Shown here: positions 6,864 through 14,656 of the stretch, piece by piece
Layout: each line of letters begins with the position of its first letter
Numbering within the stretch: position 1 is the first letter of the stretch
Virus record (IMG/VR): IMGVR_UViG_3300021335_000115
Location: 1 to 20,733 of that record
Strand: one strand, 5' to 3'
Source of the DNA: a virus
DNA: 20,733 nt
Notes under the pieces: generated by a model
What the model was told of the DNA's origin: nothing
The model's database searches: none
The model's input: the letters and a program-made list of their open reading frames with translations, nothing else
Position numbers and translations under genes: made by a program

Positions 6864-8621
6864 ATGAGCTTCCAAGTCTCTCCAGGTGTGCGCGTACGTG
6901 AGATTGATCTCACCAACGTAGTTCCTGCTGTTTCTTCTTCAATCGGTGGTTTTGCGGGTGCATTCTCGTGGGGTCCAGTTGAAGAGGTACGTCAGGTAAC
7001 TTCCGAGAAAAACTTGGCCGAAACGTTTGGTGTTCCAAGCCTCACTAATAACACATCTTATTTTACTGCAGCTGGTTTTCTCCAGTATGGTAATAACCTA
7101 CAGACAGTAAGATGTGAGACAGCGGGTCTTAAGAATGCTATTGCGGACGGTACTGGAACAGCAGTACTGATCAAAGGTCAAGATAGCTACGACGCATCTT
7201 TTTCAGCCGGCCAGGCCAGCGTTGGTCCGTGGGCTGCCAAGTATCCAGGTACACTGGGTAATTCACTTAAAGTAGAAATTTGTGCGCCAGGGCATTATGC
7301 CACATGGACAAACGCAGCTAATTTCGACTCAGCACCAGGTACAAGCCAATACGCAGAAAGTCAAGGCGTATCAGCTGCACTTGATGAACTACACATTCTT
7401 GTCATTGACGAGGGTGGACAATGGACAGGCACCGCCGGTTCAGTTTTAGAAAAGTTTGCTTTTGTATCTCAAGCATCAGATGCAAAACTCTCAAATGGTG
7501 AATCAAACTTCTATAAAGACGTTATCAATGCTAGATCTGCCTACATTTGGTGGATGGATCATGATTCAGTCCTTACAGATGCAGGCACAGCTCTTAGCAC
7601 TGCTGCTAGTGGCTTTGCATTTACAGGTTCAAGTACTGTAATTACTGATTCACTTACGTTAGGTGTTGATGATAACACTCTAACTGCTTCCGCCATTCAG
7701 ACAGGTTTTGACCTGATGGAAGATGGCGAAACACTAGATGTTAATATGCTAATTTGTCCTCCATTGGATAACTCATTAGCTAATGCATCATCAGCTTGTG
7801 TCGCGGTTGCCAATGATCTCATTGCAATTGCTACAGCAAGAAAAGACTGCTTAGCAGTTATTTCACCGCCAGTACAATTTACTTCTAATCCTGCAGGACA
7901 ATCAATCACTGATGTTAACGGTGGTTCTGTTGCAGCTACAGCAGTAAATAACGTAGTGGCATTTGCCGATTACCTTACATCAAGTTCATATGGAACACTC
8001 GATTCTACAGCACTGAAAGTATACGATAAGTATAACGATGTGTTTATCGATATTCCTTCAAGTGGACATGTTGCTGGTCTTATGGCAAACACTGACACCG
8101 TTGCAGATGCATGGTTCTCACCAGCAGGCTTTACACGTGGACAAATTTTAGGCGTAACTCGCGTATCATTTAATCCTAAGAAAGCTGAACGTGATACATT
8201 GTACAAAGCAAGGGTCAATCCTATTGTTTCTTTCCCTGGCGAAGGTACCGTTCTTTTCGGTGATAAGACACTCTTATCTCGTCCTTCTGCTTTTGATCGA
8301 ATCAATGTACGTAGGCTATTCATGGTATTGGAAAAGGCAGTTGCTACTGCTTCTAAGTTCCAACTCTTTGAATTCAACGATGAATTTACACGGGCCCAGT
8401 TCCGTAATCTAGTTGAGCCGTTCTTAAGGGAGGTCAAAGGCCGCAGGGGTATTACAGACTTTAAAGTAGTCTGTGATGAGACAAACAACACTGGTCAAGT
8501 AATTGACGCTAATGAGTTTGTTTGTGACATCTACATTAAGCCTGCCCGTTCTATTAACTTTATCACATTGAACTTCATCGCCACACGTACTGGTGTTGAT
8601 TTCGATGAGATTGCAGGTTAG
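6864..8621 (+). CDS. 18: Contractile tail sheath protein gp18
   Basis: 585 aa (T4 gp18 659 aa). Stacked hexamers form the sheath that contracts to drive the tube through the host envelope. Recognised by the N-terminus SFQVSPGVRVREIDLTNVVP with GGFAGAFSWGPVEEV, and by the highly conserved C-terminal domain: FTRGQILGVTRVSFNPKKAE, FPGEGTVLFGDKTLL, RINVRRLFMVLEKAVATASK, FNDEFTRAQFRNLVEPFLRE and the ending TGVDFDEIAG. The middle region (about residues 100-330) is the variable outward-facing part. AGGGGA at 6851-6856 is the ribosome binding site. The stop TAG lies inside the ribosome binding site of gene 19. Codons here are richer in C-ending forms than in neighbouring hypothetical genes, as expected for an abundant virion protein. 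Confidence 0.95.
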   Translation: MSFQVSPGVRVREIDLTNVVPAVSSSIGGFAGAFSWGPVEEVRQVTSEKNLAETFGVPSLTNNTSYFTAAGFLQYGNNLQTVRCETAGLKNAIADGTGTAVLIKGQDSYDASFSAGQASVGPWAAKYPGTLGNSLKVEICAPGHYATWTNAANFDSAPGTSQYAESQGVSAALDELHILVIDEGGQWTGTAGSVLEKFAFVSQASDAKLSNGESNFYKDVINARSAYIWWMDHDSVLTDAGTALSTAASGFAFTGSSTVITDSLTLGVDDNTLTASAIQTGFDLMEDGETLDVNMLICPPLDNSLANASSACVAVANDLIAIATARKDCLAVISPPVQFTSNPAGQSITDVNGGSVAATAVNNVVAFADYLTSSSYGTLDSTALKVYDKYNDVFIDIPSSGHVAGLMANTDTVADAWFSPAGFTRGQILGVTRVSFNPKKAERDTLYKARVNPIVSFPGEGTVLFGDKTLLSRPSAFDRINVRRLFMVLEKAVATASKFQLFEFNDEFTRAQFRNLVEPFLREVKGRRGITDFKVVCDETNNTGQVIDANEFVCDIYIKPARSINFITLNFIATRTGVDFDEIAG

Positions 8622-8632
8622 GAGGATAAACA

Positions 8633-9160
8633 ATGGCAATTTTAGGCGTAGATGATTTCAAATCCAAACTTGTAGGTGGTGGAGCACGTGCTAACCTCTT
8701 CAAGGCAACCATTAACTTTCCTGGTTACGCAAATGGCGATGTAGAACTTACCTCGTTTATGTGTAAAGCAGCAGCTCTTCCAGCTTCTATCGTTGCACCG
8801 ATTGTAGTTCCATTTAGAGGACGTCAACTGCAAATTGCAGGTGATCGTACCTTTGAACCTTGGACCGTTACAATCATTAACGATTCGAATATGGAAGTGC
8901 GTAATGCATTTGAACGCTGGATGAATGGTATCAATGAGCATAACAATAATACTGGTTTGACTAATCCATTGGATTACCAGGCTGATATGGTAGTAGAACA
9001 GCTTAACAAAGCTGGAGTTGCGACCAAGCGTTATGACTTACGTGGTCTATTCCCAACTAATATCTCTCAAATCGAACTTTCATACGATACTGAAAATGCG
9101 ATTGAAGAGTTTACTGTTGAGCTCCAAGTTCAGTACTGGGAGTCCGGAACCACTACTTAG
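8633..9160 (+). CDS. 19: Tail tube protein gp19
   Basis: 175 aa (T4 gp19 163 aa), the subunit of the rigid inner tail tube through which DNA leaves. Family features: NLFKATINFPGYANG, the FMCKAAALPAS strand, FRGRQLQIAGDRTFEPWTVT, the helix NAFERWMNGINEHNNNTGL, and the C-terminal LRGLFPTNISQIELSYDTEN with a final Q-V-Q-Y-W-E strand. A very strong AGGAGG (8620-8625) lies seven bases before the ATG and overlaps the gene 18 stop, allowing high expression from the same mRNA as the sheath. Confidence 0.95.
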   Translation: MAILGVDDFKSKLVGGGARANLFKATINFPGYANGDVELTSFMCKAAALPASIVAPIVVPFRGRQLQIAGDRTFEPWTVTIINDSNMEVRNAFERWMNGINEHNNNTGLTNPLDYQADMVVEQLNKAGVATKRYDLRGLFPTNISQIELSYDTENAIEEFTVELQVQYWESGTTT

Positions 9161-9166
9161 TAGTGT

Positions 9167-9174
9167 TATAAATA
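9167..9174 (+). promoter_or_regulatory. T4-type late promoter before gene 20
   Basis: Exact TATAAATA followed by GTA, 52 bases before the gene 20 ATG and directly after the gene 19 stop. Expected transcript start near 9180, inside the left arm of the hairpin that follows. Confidence 0.8.
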
Positions 9175-9176
9175 GT

Positions 9177-9205
9177 ACTAGAGGCGGTCAAGTATCGCCT
9201 CTAGT
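9177..9205 (+). repeat. Hairpin in gene 20 leader
   Basis: Perfect 10-bp inverted repeat, ACTAGAGGCG at 9177-9186 and CGCCTCTAGT at 9196-9205, around a 9-base loop. There is no T-run after it, so it is not a standard intrinsic terminator. Its right arm overlaps a 12-base palindrome CTAGTTAACTAG at 9201-9212. It may be a 5' mRNA-stabilising stem, a processing site or a weak barrier to gene 19 read-through. Confidence 0.6.
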
Positions 9206-9225
9206 TAACTAGTTAGGGAAATATT

Positions 9226-10734
9226 ATGGCAGAATTATTCGGCTTTGAAATAAAAAGAAAAGACCAAGAGAAAGAAGATGCAAAGAAAGTTTCCTTTGTT
9301 GCACCTGAATCTGATGACGGTCTAGGTTATGTTGTTAATGCCGGTGGTCACTTTGGTCAATACGTTGACATGGAAGGTGACAAGGCTAAAACAGACCAAC
9401 AACAAATTATCAAGTATAGAAACTTGGCAATGCAGCCAGAATGTGATGCTGCAATTGAAGATATTGTTAATGAATCTATTGTAGCCGATGATGATTCAGC
9501 ACCCGTATCCTTAAAAATGGATGACTTAGATCAGTCAGATAAAATTAAAAAACTAATTACCGAAGAATTCCAAACAGTTATTGAACTGTTAAATATGAAT
9601 TGGCAAGGACACGATATTTTCCGTAGATGGTATATTGATGGCCGGCTTTATTTTCATAAAATTATCGATGAGAAGAACCCAAAGGCGGGTATCATTGAAC
9701 TAAGAAATGTAGACCCAATTAAGATTCGTAAGATTCGTGAAGTAAAAGAAGAAAAAGATCCGACAACTGGTACTAAAATGATTAAAGGTGTGAAAGAATA
9801 TTACCTTTATCAAAACAATTCTATGTCAAAGACATCTCAAGGTTTGAAAATTTCAAAGGATGCTATTACATATGTAACATCAGGTGTATTAGATCCAAGC
9901 CGTAAACGAGTACTTTCTTATTTGGATAAGGCAATGAAGACTGTTAACCAGCTTCGTATGCTTGAAGATTCCTTAGTCATTTATCGTTTGTCAAGAGCAC
10001 CTGAACGTCGTATATTCTATATTGATGTAGGTAACTTGCCAAAAGGTAAAGCTGAAGAATACCTAAGAAACATTATGACGAAGTATCGTAACAAGTTAGT
10101 ATACAATGCTTCAACTGGAGAAATGCAAGATGATCGTAAACACATGTCGATGTTGGAAGACTTCTGGTTACCGCGTAGAGAAGGTGGCAGAGGCACAGAG
10201 ATTACAACATTACCAGGAGGGGAAAACCTCGGGCAGATCGACGATATCGTCTACTTCCAAAAGAAACTATATAAGTCTCTCAACGTCCCAGTCAACAGGC
10301 TCGAACAAGAAGCCCAGTTCTCCTTGGGTCGATCTTCTGAGATAACAAGAGATGAATTAAAATTTCAGAAGTTTATTAACAGGCTTCGTAAACGTTTTTC
10401 TATGTTATTCATGGATTTGCTACAAACACAGTTAGTACTTAAAGGTATTGTTACTGAAGATGAGTGGCAGGAAATGAAGCAATTTATTAATATTGACTAC
10501 CAAAAAGATACTCACTTCTCAGAGCTAAAAGAATCTGAGTTACTTAGAGAGCGTCTTGGTACTCTTCGTGAAATGGATGAGTATGTTGGTAAATACTTCT
10601 CTGCAGAATGGTTACGTAAAAACGTACTTATGCAGTCTGAAGAAGATATTAAAATGATTGATGACCAAATTGCAGCTGAAGGTGATGAGAATGAAGAACC
10701 TGATGATGATGCAGATTTGGATGTAGAAAACTAA
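9226..10734 (+). CDS. 20: Portal vertex protein gp20
   Basis: 502 aa (T4 gp20 524 aa). A dodecameric ring at one head vertex that starts prohead assembly, docks the gp17 motor during packaging and later holds the neck. Conserved family stretches: DIFRRWYIDGRLYFHKIID, IELRNVDPIKIRKIREV, LRMLEDSLVIYRLSRAPERR, FYIDVGNLPKGKAEEYL, the FWLPRREGGRGTEITTLPGG segment, LYKSLNVPVNRLEQE and LGRSSEITRDELKFQKFINR. The C-terminus is strongly acidic (EPDDDADLDVEN). AGGGA at 9215-9219 precedes the ATG. It has its own late promoter and leader hairpin. Confidence 0.96.
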   Translation: MAELFGFEIKRKDQEKEDAKKVSFVAPESDDGLGYVVNAGGHFGQYVDMEGDKAKTDQQQIIKYRNLAMQPECDAAIEDIVNESIVADDDSAPVSLKMDDLDQSDKIKKLITEEFQTVIELLNMNWQGHDIFRRWYIDGRLYFHKIIDEKNPKAGIIELRNVDPIKIRKIREVKEEKDPTTGTKMIKGVKEYYLYQNNSMSKTSQGLKISKDAITYVTSGVLDPSRKRVLSYLDKAMKTVNQLRMLEDSLVIYRLSRAPERRIFYIDVGNLPKGKAEEYLRNIMTKYRNKLVYNASTGEMQDDRKHMSMLEDFWLPRREGGRGTEITTLPGGENLGQIDDIVYFQKKLYKSLNVPVNRLEQEAQFSLGRSSEITRDELKFQKFINRLRKRFSMLFMDLLQTQLVLKGIVTEDEWQEMKQFINIDYQKDTHFSELKESELLRERLGTLREMDEYVGKYFSAEWLRKNVLMQSEEDIKMIDDQIAAEGDENEEPDDDADLDVEN

Positions 10735-10739
10735 ATAAT

Positions 10740-10747
10740 TATAAATA
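10740..10747 (+). promoter_or_regulatory. T4-type late promoter before gene 67
   Basis: Exact TATAAATA just after the gene 20 stop, 29 bases before the start of gene 67. Expected transcript start near 10753. It would drive the whole head-assembly group down to the terminator after gene 23. Confidence 0.8.
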
Positions 10748-10776
10748 ATCATTAGTAACAGGAGTGAAACATTATT

Positions 10777-11085
10777 ATGGCAACTACAGAAGAATTGATT
10801 GATACCTTATCAAAAGGTGACATGGTACAAGCAGGACAAGCATTTACTGATTTAATGAATGCTAAAGTCCAAGACAGTTTAAACGATCGCAAGGTCGAAT
10901 TAGGACAGCAAATGCATCTCTCTCCAGAAGAGATTGAGGCTATGAATGCAGAAGCTGAGCCTGATGAGGATGAATTAGAAGAAGTCGAAACTGAGGAAGA
11001 GTCTGAAGAAGAATCTGAAGAGGATGCCGAAGAAGAGGAAGTTGAAGAAGATGAAGACATTCAACCAGATTCGACAGAGTCTTAA
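10777..11085 (+). CDS. 67: Prohead core protein gp67
   Basis: 102 aa. Same place (20-67-68-21) and same architecture as T4 gp67 (80 aa): an N-terminal helix (TTEELIDTLSKGDMVQAGQ with AFTDLMNAKVQDSL) followed by a very acidic tail from about residue 60, nearly all Glu/Asp. In T4, gp67 is a core component needed for correct head shape and is degraded by gp21 during maturation. The codons of the acidic tract form a long purine-rich run. AGGAG at 10760-10764 is the ribosome binding site. The 3' end overlaps the next gene in another frame. Confidence 0.82.
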   Translation: MATTEELIDTLSKGDMVQAGQAFTDLMNAKVQDSLNDRKVELGQQMHLSPEEIEAMNAEAEPDEDELEEVETEEESEEESEEDAEEEEVEEDEDIQPDSTES

Positions 11086-11284
11086 CGAAGCAATTAAGCT
11101 TGCTTCTGGAGAAAAAGAAGTTAAGAGTATGAAAGTTGGAAAAGGCAAAAAGTTTCCAGCTATTATTACTAAGAAAGGATCTGCTTTTATAGCATATATT
11201 GATGGCGATAAACTAGATCAGTTTAAGAGCCAAAAAGAAGCAGAAAAAGCAATTATGGATTTTACTAAGTTGATGGACAAATAA
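11051..11284 (+). CDS. Small protein in gp68 position (putative prohead core)
   Basis: 77 aa from the ATG at 11051. It starts MKTFNQIRQSLNEAI and ends in a compact basic domain with KKGSAFIAYIDGDKLDQF and an EAEKAIMDFTKLM helix. Position between 67 and 21 matches T4 gene 68 (prohead core, 141 aa), but I see no convincing sequence match, so no symbol is given. An in-frame ATG at 11024 would add MPKKRKLKK, but those codons lie in the acidic tract of gene 67 read in another frame; the MKTF start is more natural. It overlaps the end of gene 67 by 35 bases and stops two bases before gene 21. Confidence 0.68.
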   Translation: MKTFNQIRQSLNEAIKLASGEKEVKSMKVGKGKKFPAIITKKGSAFIAYIDGDKLDQFKSQKEAEKAIMDFTKLMDK

Positions 11285-11286
11285 AA

Positions 11287-11922
11287 ATGAAGTTAATCAC
11301 GGAACATATCGAAGACGTACAGGTTATTACCGAAGCTAAAACCGATGGTAGTAAAAAGTACATCATTGAAGGTATTTTTATGCAGGCTAACAAGCCAAAT
11401 AGGAATGGCCGTATGTATCCTCGTGAAATCCTAGAATCAGCGGTTAACAAATATGTAACCGAACAAGTTTCCAAAGGTAGAGCCGTTGGTGAGTTAAATC
11501 ACCCTGAAGGACCTACCATTAATTTGGATAAAGTATCTCACAAGATTACTGAACTTTCGTGGGACGGTAATAATGTTGTGGGTAAGGCAACTATTTTGGA
11601 TACTCCGATGGGTTTGATCGTACAAGGTCTGCTCGATGGTGAGGTTCAAGTGGGTGTCTCAAGTCGTGGAATGGGTAGTCTTGCTAATAAAGGCGGAGTG
11701 AATGTCGTAAATAATGACTTCATGTTAAATGCCGTGGATATCGTACAAGACCCATCTGCACCAGAAGCTTTCGTCAATGGCGTAATGGAAGGTGTAGAAT
11801 GGATCTTTGAAAATGGTATATTCAAACAGCAAGAAATTGAACAGTTCGAGACAGAGATCAAAAGAGCTCCAAATGCAGATATGCAAATGAAAGCCTTTAA
11901 AGATTTCCTCTCAAAACTTTAA
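11287..11922 (+). CDS. 21: Prohead maturation protease gp21
   Basis: 211 aa (T4 gp21 212 aa). Serine protease that degrades the scaffold and trims gp23 and gp24 during head maturation. Motifs: IEGIFMQANKPNRNGRMYPR at residues 27-46, GELNHPEG with the likely catalytic His72, and GVSSRGMG at residues 123-130 with the likely nucleophile Ser125 or Ser126. These match the His/Ser motifs of herpes/T4-type prohead proteases. It starts two bases after the upstream stop with only a weak GGA-type site. Its substrates gp22 and gp23 are the next two genes. Confidence 0.95.
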   Translation: MKLITEHIEDVQVITEAKTDGSKKYIIEGIFMQANKPNRNGRMYPREILESAVNKYVTEQVSKGRAVGELNHPEGPTINLDKVSHKITELSWDGNNVVGKATILDTPMGLIVQGLLDGEVQVGVSSRGMGSLANKGGVNVVNNDFMLNAVDIVQDPSAPEAFVNGVMEGVEWIFENGIFKQQEIEQFETEIKRAPNADMQMKAFKDFLSKL

Positions 11923-11940
11923 CTCTGAAGGAGTAATTAA

Positions 11941-12972
11941 ATGTCAGAAGAAAATCAAGTTGATGTTTCTGAAGATACACTCCAAGATGAACTCGTGAAT
12001 GATACTGTTGAAGTTTCTAATGAGGATAATCTTGAAGAAGCTGCTGCCGCAGATCCTAAAGCCGATGGCGTAAAAGCTGCCGATGAGACAGACAAAGCAA
12101 TTGATGCGTCTGCTCCTAAGCAAGCTCCAGTGCCAAAGACTAAGGCTGGGATGGTAAATGCTATGTATAAAGAGATGTCAAAAATGAATAAAGAAAAGCT
12201 CACTGCATCCTATAATAAAGTGATGAATAATGAGAGCACAGAAGCTGATGATGCTGAAGGAATCTTCGAAGAAGATCTTACTGCATTGGTTGATTCTGAA
12301 GCTACATTGTCTGAAGGTTTTAAGGATAAAGCTGAGATCATTTTTGAAGCTGCACTTAAGTCTAAGCTTGGAGAGCACGTTGAGCGTCTCGAAGAGTCTT
12401 ATGCTGAAGAGCTAGCCGAAGAAACAACTCGAATCCACAACGATCTCGTAGAGAAAGTTGATGGCTACCTTAACTACGTCGTAGAAAACTGGATGGAAGA
12501 AAATAAATTAGCGATCGAAACTGGTCTTCGTACCGAGATCTCTGAGTCTTTCATGAAGTCGTTACACGGTGTATTCACTGAGCATTACATTGATGTTCCT
12601 GAAGGTAAAGTCAATTTGGTTGATGAATTATCAACTGCAAAAGACAACCTTGAAGAGCAAGTTAATGCCACAATCGCTGATAACGTTGCACTTAAAGAGC
12701 AAGTTGAAAAACTTAATCGTATCGTTATCGTTAACGAAGCTTCTGCCGGTCTTTCTGAGGCCCAAGCTGATAAGCTTAAGTCATTGGTAAGTGATATTGA
12801 TGCCGACGATGCTGATGCATTTACTGCAAAAGTTGAGCAGGTAAAAGAATCATATTTCAAGACTAAAGTAACCTCAAATGATGCTACTGAAGAAGTTATT
12901 GCCGAAGGAACCGATCAAGAGATCGAAGTTTCTGGTTCAATGGCTCACTACTTAGCAGCACTTAACAAATAA
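11941..12972 (+). CDS. 22: Prohead scaffold (core) protein gp22
   Basis: 343 aa (T4 gp22 269 aa). Forms the inner core on which gp23 assembles; later cut up by gp21. Seen: an acidic, alanine-rich N-terminus (about residues 1-60); a family-like ATLSEGFKDKAEIIFEAALK stretch; long heptad-like helices (EHVERLEESYAEELAEE, DELSTAKDNLEEQVNATIAD, NVALKEQVEKLNRIVIVNEA); then LSEAQADKLKSLV. Several L-x-E sequences, such as LSE before G and LSE before A, fit the (I/L)-x-E cleavage rule of T4 gp21. AAGGAG at 11928-11933, seven bases before the ATG, is a strong ribosome binding site. Placement between 21 and 23 fixes the call. Confidence 0.93.
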   Translation: MSEENQVDVSEDTLQDELVNDTVEVSNEDNLEEAAAADPKADGVKAADETDKAIDASAPKQAPVPKTKAGMVNAMYKEMSKMNKEKLTASYNKVMNNESTEADDAEGIFEEDLTALVDSEATLSEGFKDKAEIIFEAALKSKLGEHVERLEESYAEELAEETTRIHNDLVEKVDGYLNYVVENWMEENKLAIETGLRTEISESFMKSLHGVFTEHYIDVPEGKVNLVDELSTAKDNLEEQVNATIADNVALKEQVEKLNRIVIVNEASAGLSEAQADKLKSLVSDIDADDADAFTAKVEQVKESYFKTKVTSNDATEEVIAEGTDQEIEVSGSMAHYLAALNK

Positions 12973-12992
12973 TCCATAGGGAGAAACTAATC

Positions 12993-14351
12993 ATGTTTAC
13001 TACTGATAAACTTCTCGAGAAATGGAACCCAGTACTCGACGTAGATGGCGATTTGAATGATCGTTATAAGCGTGGTGTAACTGCTACTGTTCTCGAAAAT
13101 ACTGAAAAAGCTCTTGCTGAAGAGCGTGGACACGGCCAGTTCCAACTGAACGAAGCCGCTCCAGCTAACGCAACTGGTTCGAACATCGGCAACTGGGATC
13201 CAATTCTGATCTCTTTGGTCCGTCGTTCTATGCCTAACCTTATTGCTTATGATATCGCTGGCGTTCAGCCAATGACTGGTCCAACAGGACTTATCTTTGC
13301 AATGAAATCTAAGTACGGCACACAGGGTGGTGATGAGGCTTTCTTTAACGAAGCTGATACTGACTTCTCTGGTGTTGGTTCAGGTCACCTTGGTGGTTCT
13401 TCATCTCTCGTAGGTGATATTAACCCTCCAGGTCAGTCTGGCCAAACTTCTGCTGACGCTAACAGCGACGGTGTAGAAGACGTATTCGGTGCTGGCCAGC
13501 CTGCAGCTACAGCTAAGGCTGAAGCTCTTGGTGATGGTTCCGTAACCGGTATGGGTACTGGTGGTCACTTTAATGAAATGGCGTTCTCAATCGAAAAAGC
13601 TACCGTTACTGCGAAGTCACGTGCGCTTAAGGCTGAGTACTCCATGGAATTAGCCCAAGACCTTAAAGCAATCCACGGCTTGGATGCTGAATCAGAGTTG
13701 GCAAACATCTTGTCTGCTGAGATTCTTGCAGAAATCAACCGTGAGATCGTTCGTACAGTTAACGTAAAAGCCAAGCGTGGTTCTCAGCAAGCTGATATCA
13801 CTGCTGCTGGTACTTTCGATGTTAACGCTGACTCAGATGGCCGTTGGTCAGTTGAGAAGTACAAAGGTCTTTTAGTCCAGACTATGCGTGAAGCTAATGT
13901 TATTGCTAAAGAAACACGTCGTGGTAAAGGTAACTTTATCCTGTGTTCTTCAGACGTAGCTGCTGCACTGAGCGCATCAGGTATGCTTGACTATACACCT
14001 GCTCTTGCTGGTAACGCTAACCTTACTGTAGACGATACAGGAACAACCTTCGCCGGTACTCTTTCAGGCGGAATGAAGGTCTATATCGATCCATATGCGA
14101 ACGTAGACTATATCAACGTCGGTTATAAGGGTGCAAATCCTTACGATGCTGGTCTTTTCTACTGCCCATACGTTCCATTAACAATGGTTCGTGCAGTTGG
14201 TGAGAACACCTTCCAGCCGAAAATCGGCTTCAAGACACGTTACGGTATGGTTGCAAACCCATTCGTTGGTTCAACACCAGGTAACGACACAGGTACCGAT
14301 GCTACTAACCAGTACTATCGTATCACAAAAATTACAAACATCCTTTCATAG
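12993..14351 (+). CDS. 23: Major capsid protein gp23
   Basis: 452 aa (T4 gp23 521 aa), HK97-type fold subunit of the head shell. Family stretches: LEKWNPVLD near the N-terminus, NIGNWDPILISLVRRSMPNL, YDIAGVQPMTGPTGLIFAMK with SKYG, the MAFSIEKATVTAKSRALKAE segment with EYSMELAQDLKAIHGLDAES, NREIVRTVNVKAKRGSQ, and the C-terminal KIGFKTRYGMVANPFV. A probable gp21 cleavage site is QLNE before AAPAN at residues 54/55, which would release a 54-residue propeptide, as in T4 where cleavage follows residue 65. AGGGAG at 12978-12983 is the ribosome binding site. An intrinsic terminator begins 22 bases after the stop. Confidence 0.97.
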   Translation: MFTTDKLLEKWNPVLDVDGDLNDRYKRGVTATVLENTEKALAEERGHGQFQLNEAAPANATGSNIGNWDPILISLVRRSMPNLIAYDIAGVQPMTGPTGLIFAMKSKYGTQGGDEAFFNEADTDFSGVGSGHLGGSSSLVGDINPPGQSGQTSADANSDGVEDVFGAGQPAATAKAEALGDGSVTGMGTGGHFNEMAFSIEKATVTAKSRALKAEYSMELAQDLKAIHGLDAESELANILSAEILAEINREIVRTVNVKAKRGSQQADITAAGTFDVNADSDGRWSVEKYKGLLVQTMREANVIAKETRRGKGNFILCSSDVAAALSASGMLDYTPALAGNANLTVDDTGTTFAGTLSGGMKVYIDPYANVDYINVGYKGANPYDAGLFYCPYVPLTMVRAVGENTFQPKIGFKTRYGMVANPFVGSTPGNDTGTDATNQYYRITKITNILS

Positions 14352-14372
14352 GTTTTGTAATTCAATATTGAG

Positions 14373-14399
14373 AAAGGCGGCCTTCGGGTCGCCTTTTTT
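14373..14399 (+). terminator. Intrinsic terminator after gene 23
   Basis: A 10-bp stem, AAAGGCGGCC (14373-14382) pairing with GGTCGCCTTT (14387-14396) with one G-T wobble, closed by the very stable C(TTCG)G tetraloop and followed by further T residues to 14399. It ends the head-gene transcript immediately before the next late promoter. Confidence 0.93.
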
Positions 14400-14404
14400 G
14401 TTTG

Positions 14405-14412
14405 TATAAATA
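14405..14412 (+). promoter_or_regulatory. T4-type late promoter after gene 23
   Basis: Exact TATAAATA followed by GT, six bases downstream of the terminator and 30 bases before the next ATG. Expected transcript start near 14418. Confidence 0.8.
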
Positions 14413-14434
14413 GTCTTGTACAAAGGAGGTTCTA

Positions 14435-14656
14435 ATGAGAAGAAATTACAATTTTCAAAAGCTACAAGCAAATGAATATATTGACGTTAGAATCAGCCAG
14501 CTTAAAGAGGACATGGCTAAGGCAAGTGATCCAATGGACCAAGCTTGGTACAATAGATTAATACAAGAACTTGACTGGGTAAAACAAATGGAAAGTAAAC
14601 CTACACATAACTGTTATATTGGTCAAGAACTAACTGGAACAATGGGGACAATTTAA
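14435..14656 (+). CDS. Small protein of unknown function downstream of gene 23
   Basis: 73 aa, not recognised as a named family. It reads as a mainly helical, charged protein: NFQKLQANEYIDVRISQLKE, a D-P-M-D-Q-A-W-Y-N-R-L-I-Q-E-L segment, then LDWVKQMES and a less structured end with one cysteine. Expression is well supported: an exact TATAAATA upstream, a near-perfect AAGGAGGT at 14423-14430 four bases before the ATG, and a TAATG overlap with the next gene. Short genes of this helical type between 23 and the next structural gene occur in marine T4-like phages. A late, virion-linked role is inference. Confidence 0.75.
   Translation: MRRNYNFQKLQANEYIDVRISQLKEDMAKASDPMDQAWYNRLIQELDWVKQMESKPTHNCYIGQELTGTMGTI

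Noticed and set aside
7970-8491. 173-codon open frame on the minus strand inside gene 18
   Set aside because: Fully antisense to the most conserved part of the sheath gene, no recognisable protein features; a shadow frame.
9177-9212. Hairpin after gene 19 as an intrinsic terminator
   Set aside because: The stem is good but no T-run follows, and the late promoter lies just upstream, so I list it as a leader hairpin instead.
10744-10776. AATAAT/ATTATT pairing in the gene 67 leader as a second copy of the gene 13 switch
   Set aside because: Geometry is similar (right arm touches the ATG), but only six A-T pairs in AT-rich DNA; too weak to claim.
10752-11060. Serine-rich open frame on the minus strand opposite gene 67
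   Set aside because: The serine runs are simply the reverse reading of the GAA/GAG/GAT acidic tract; no supporting signals.
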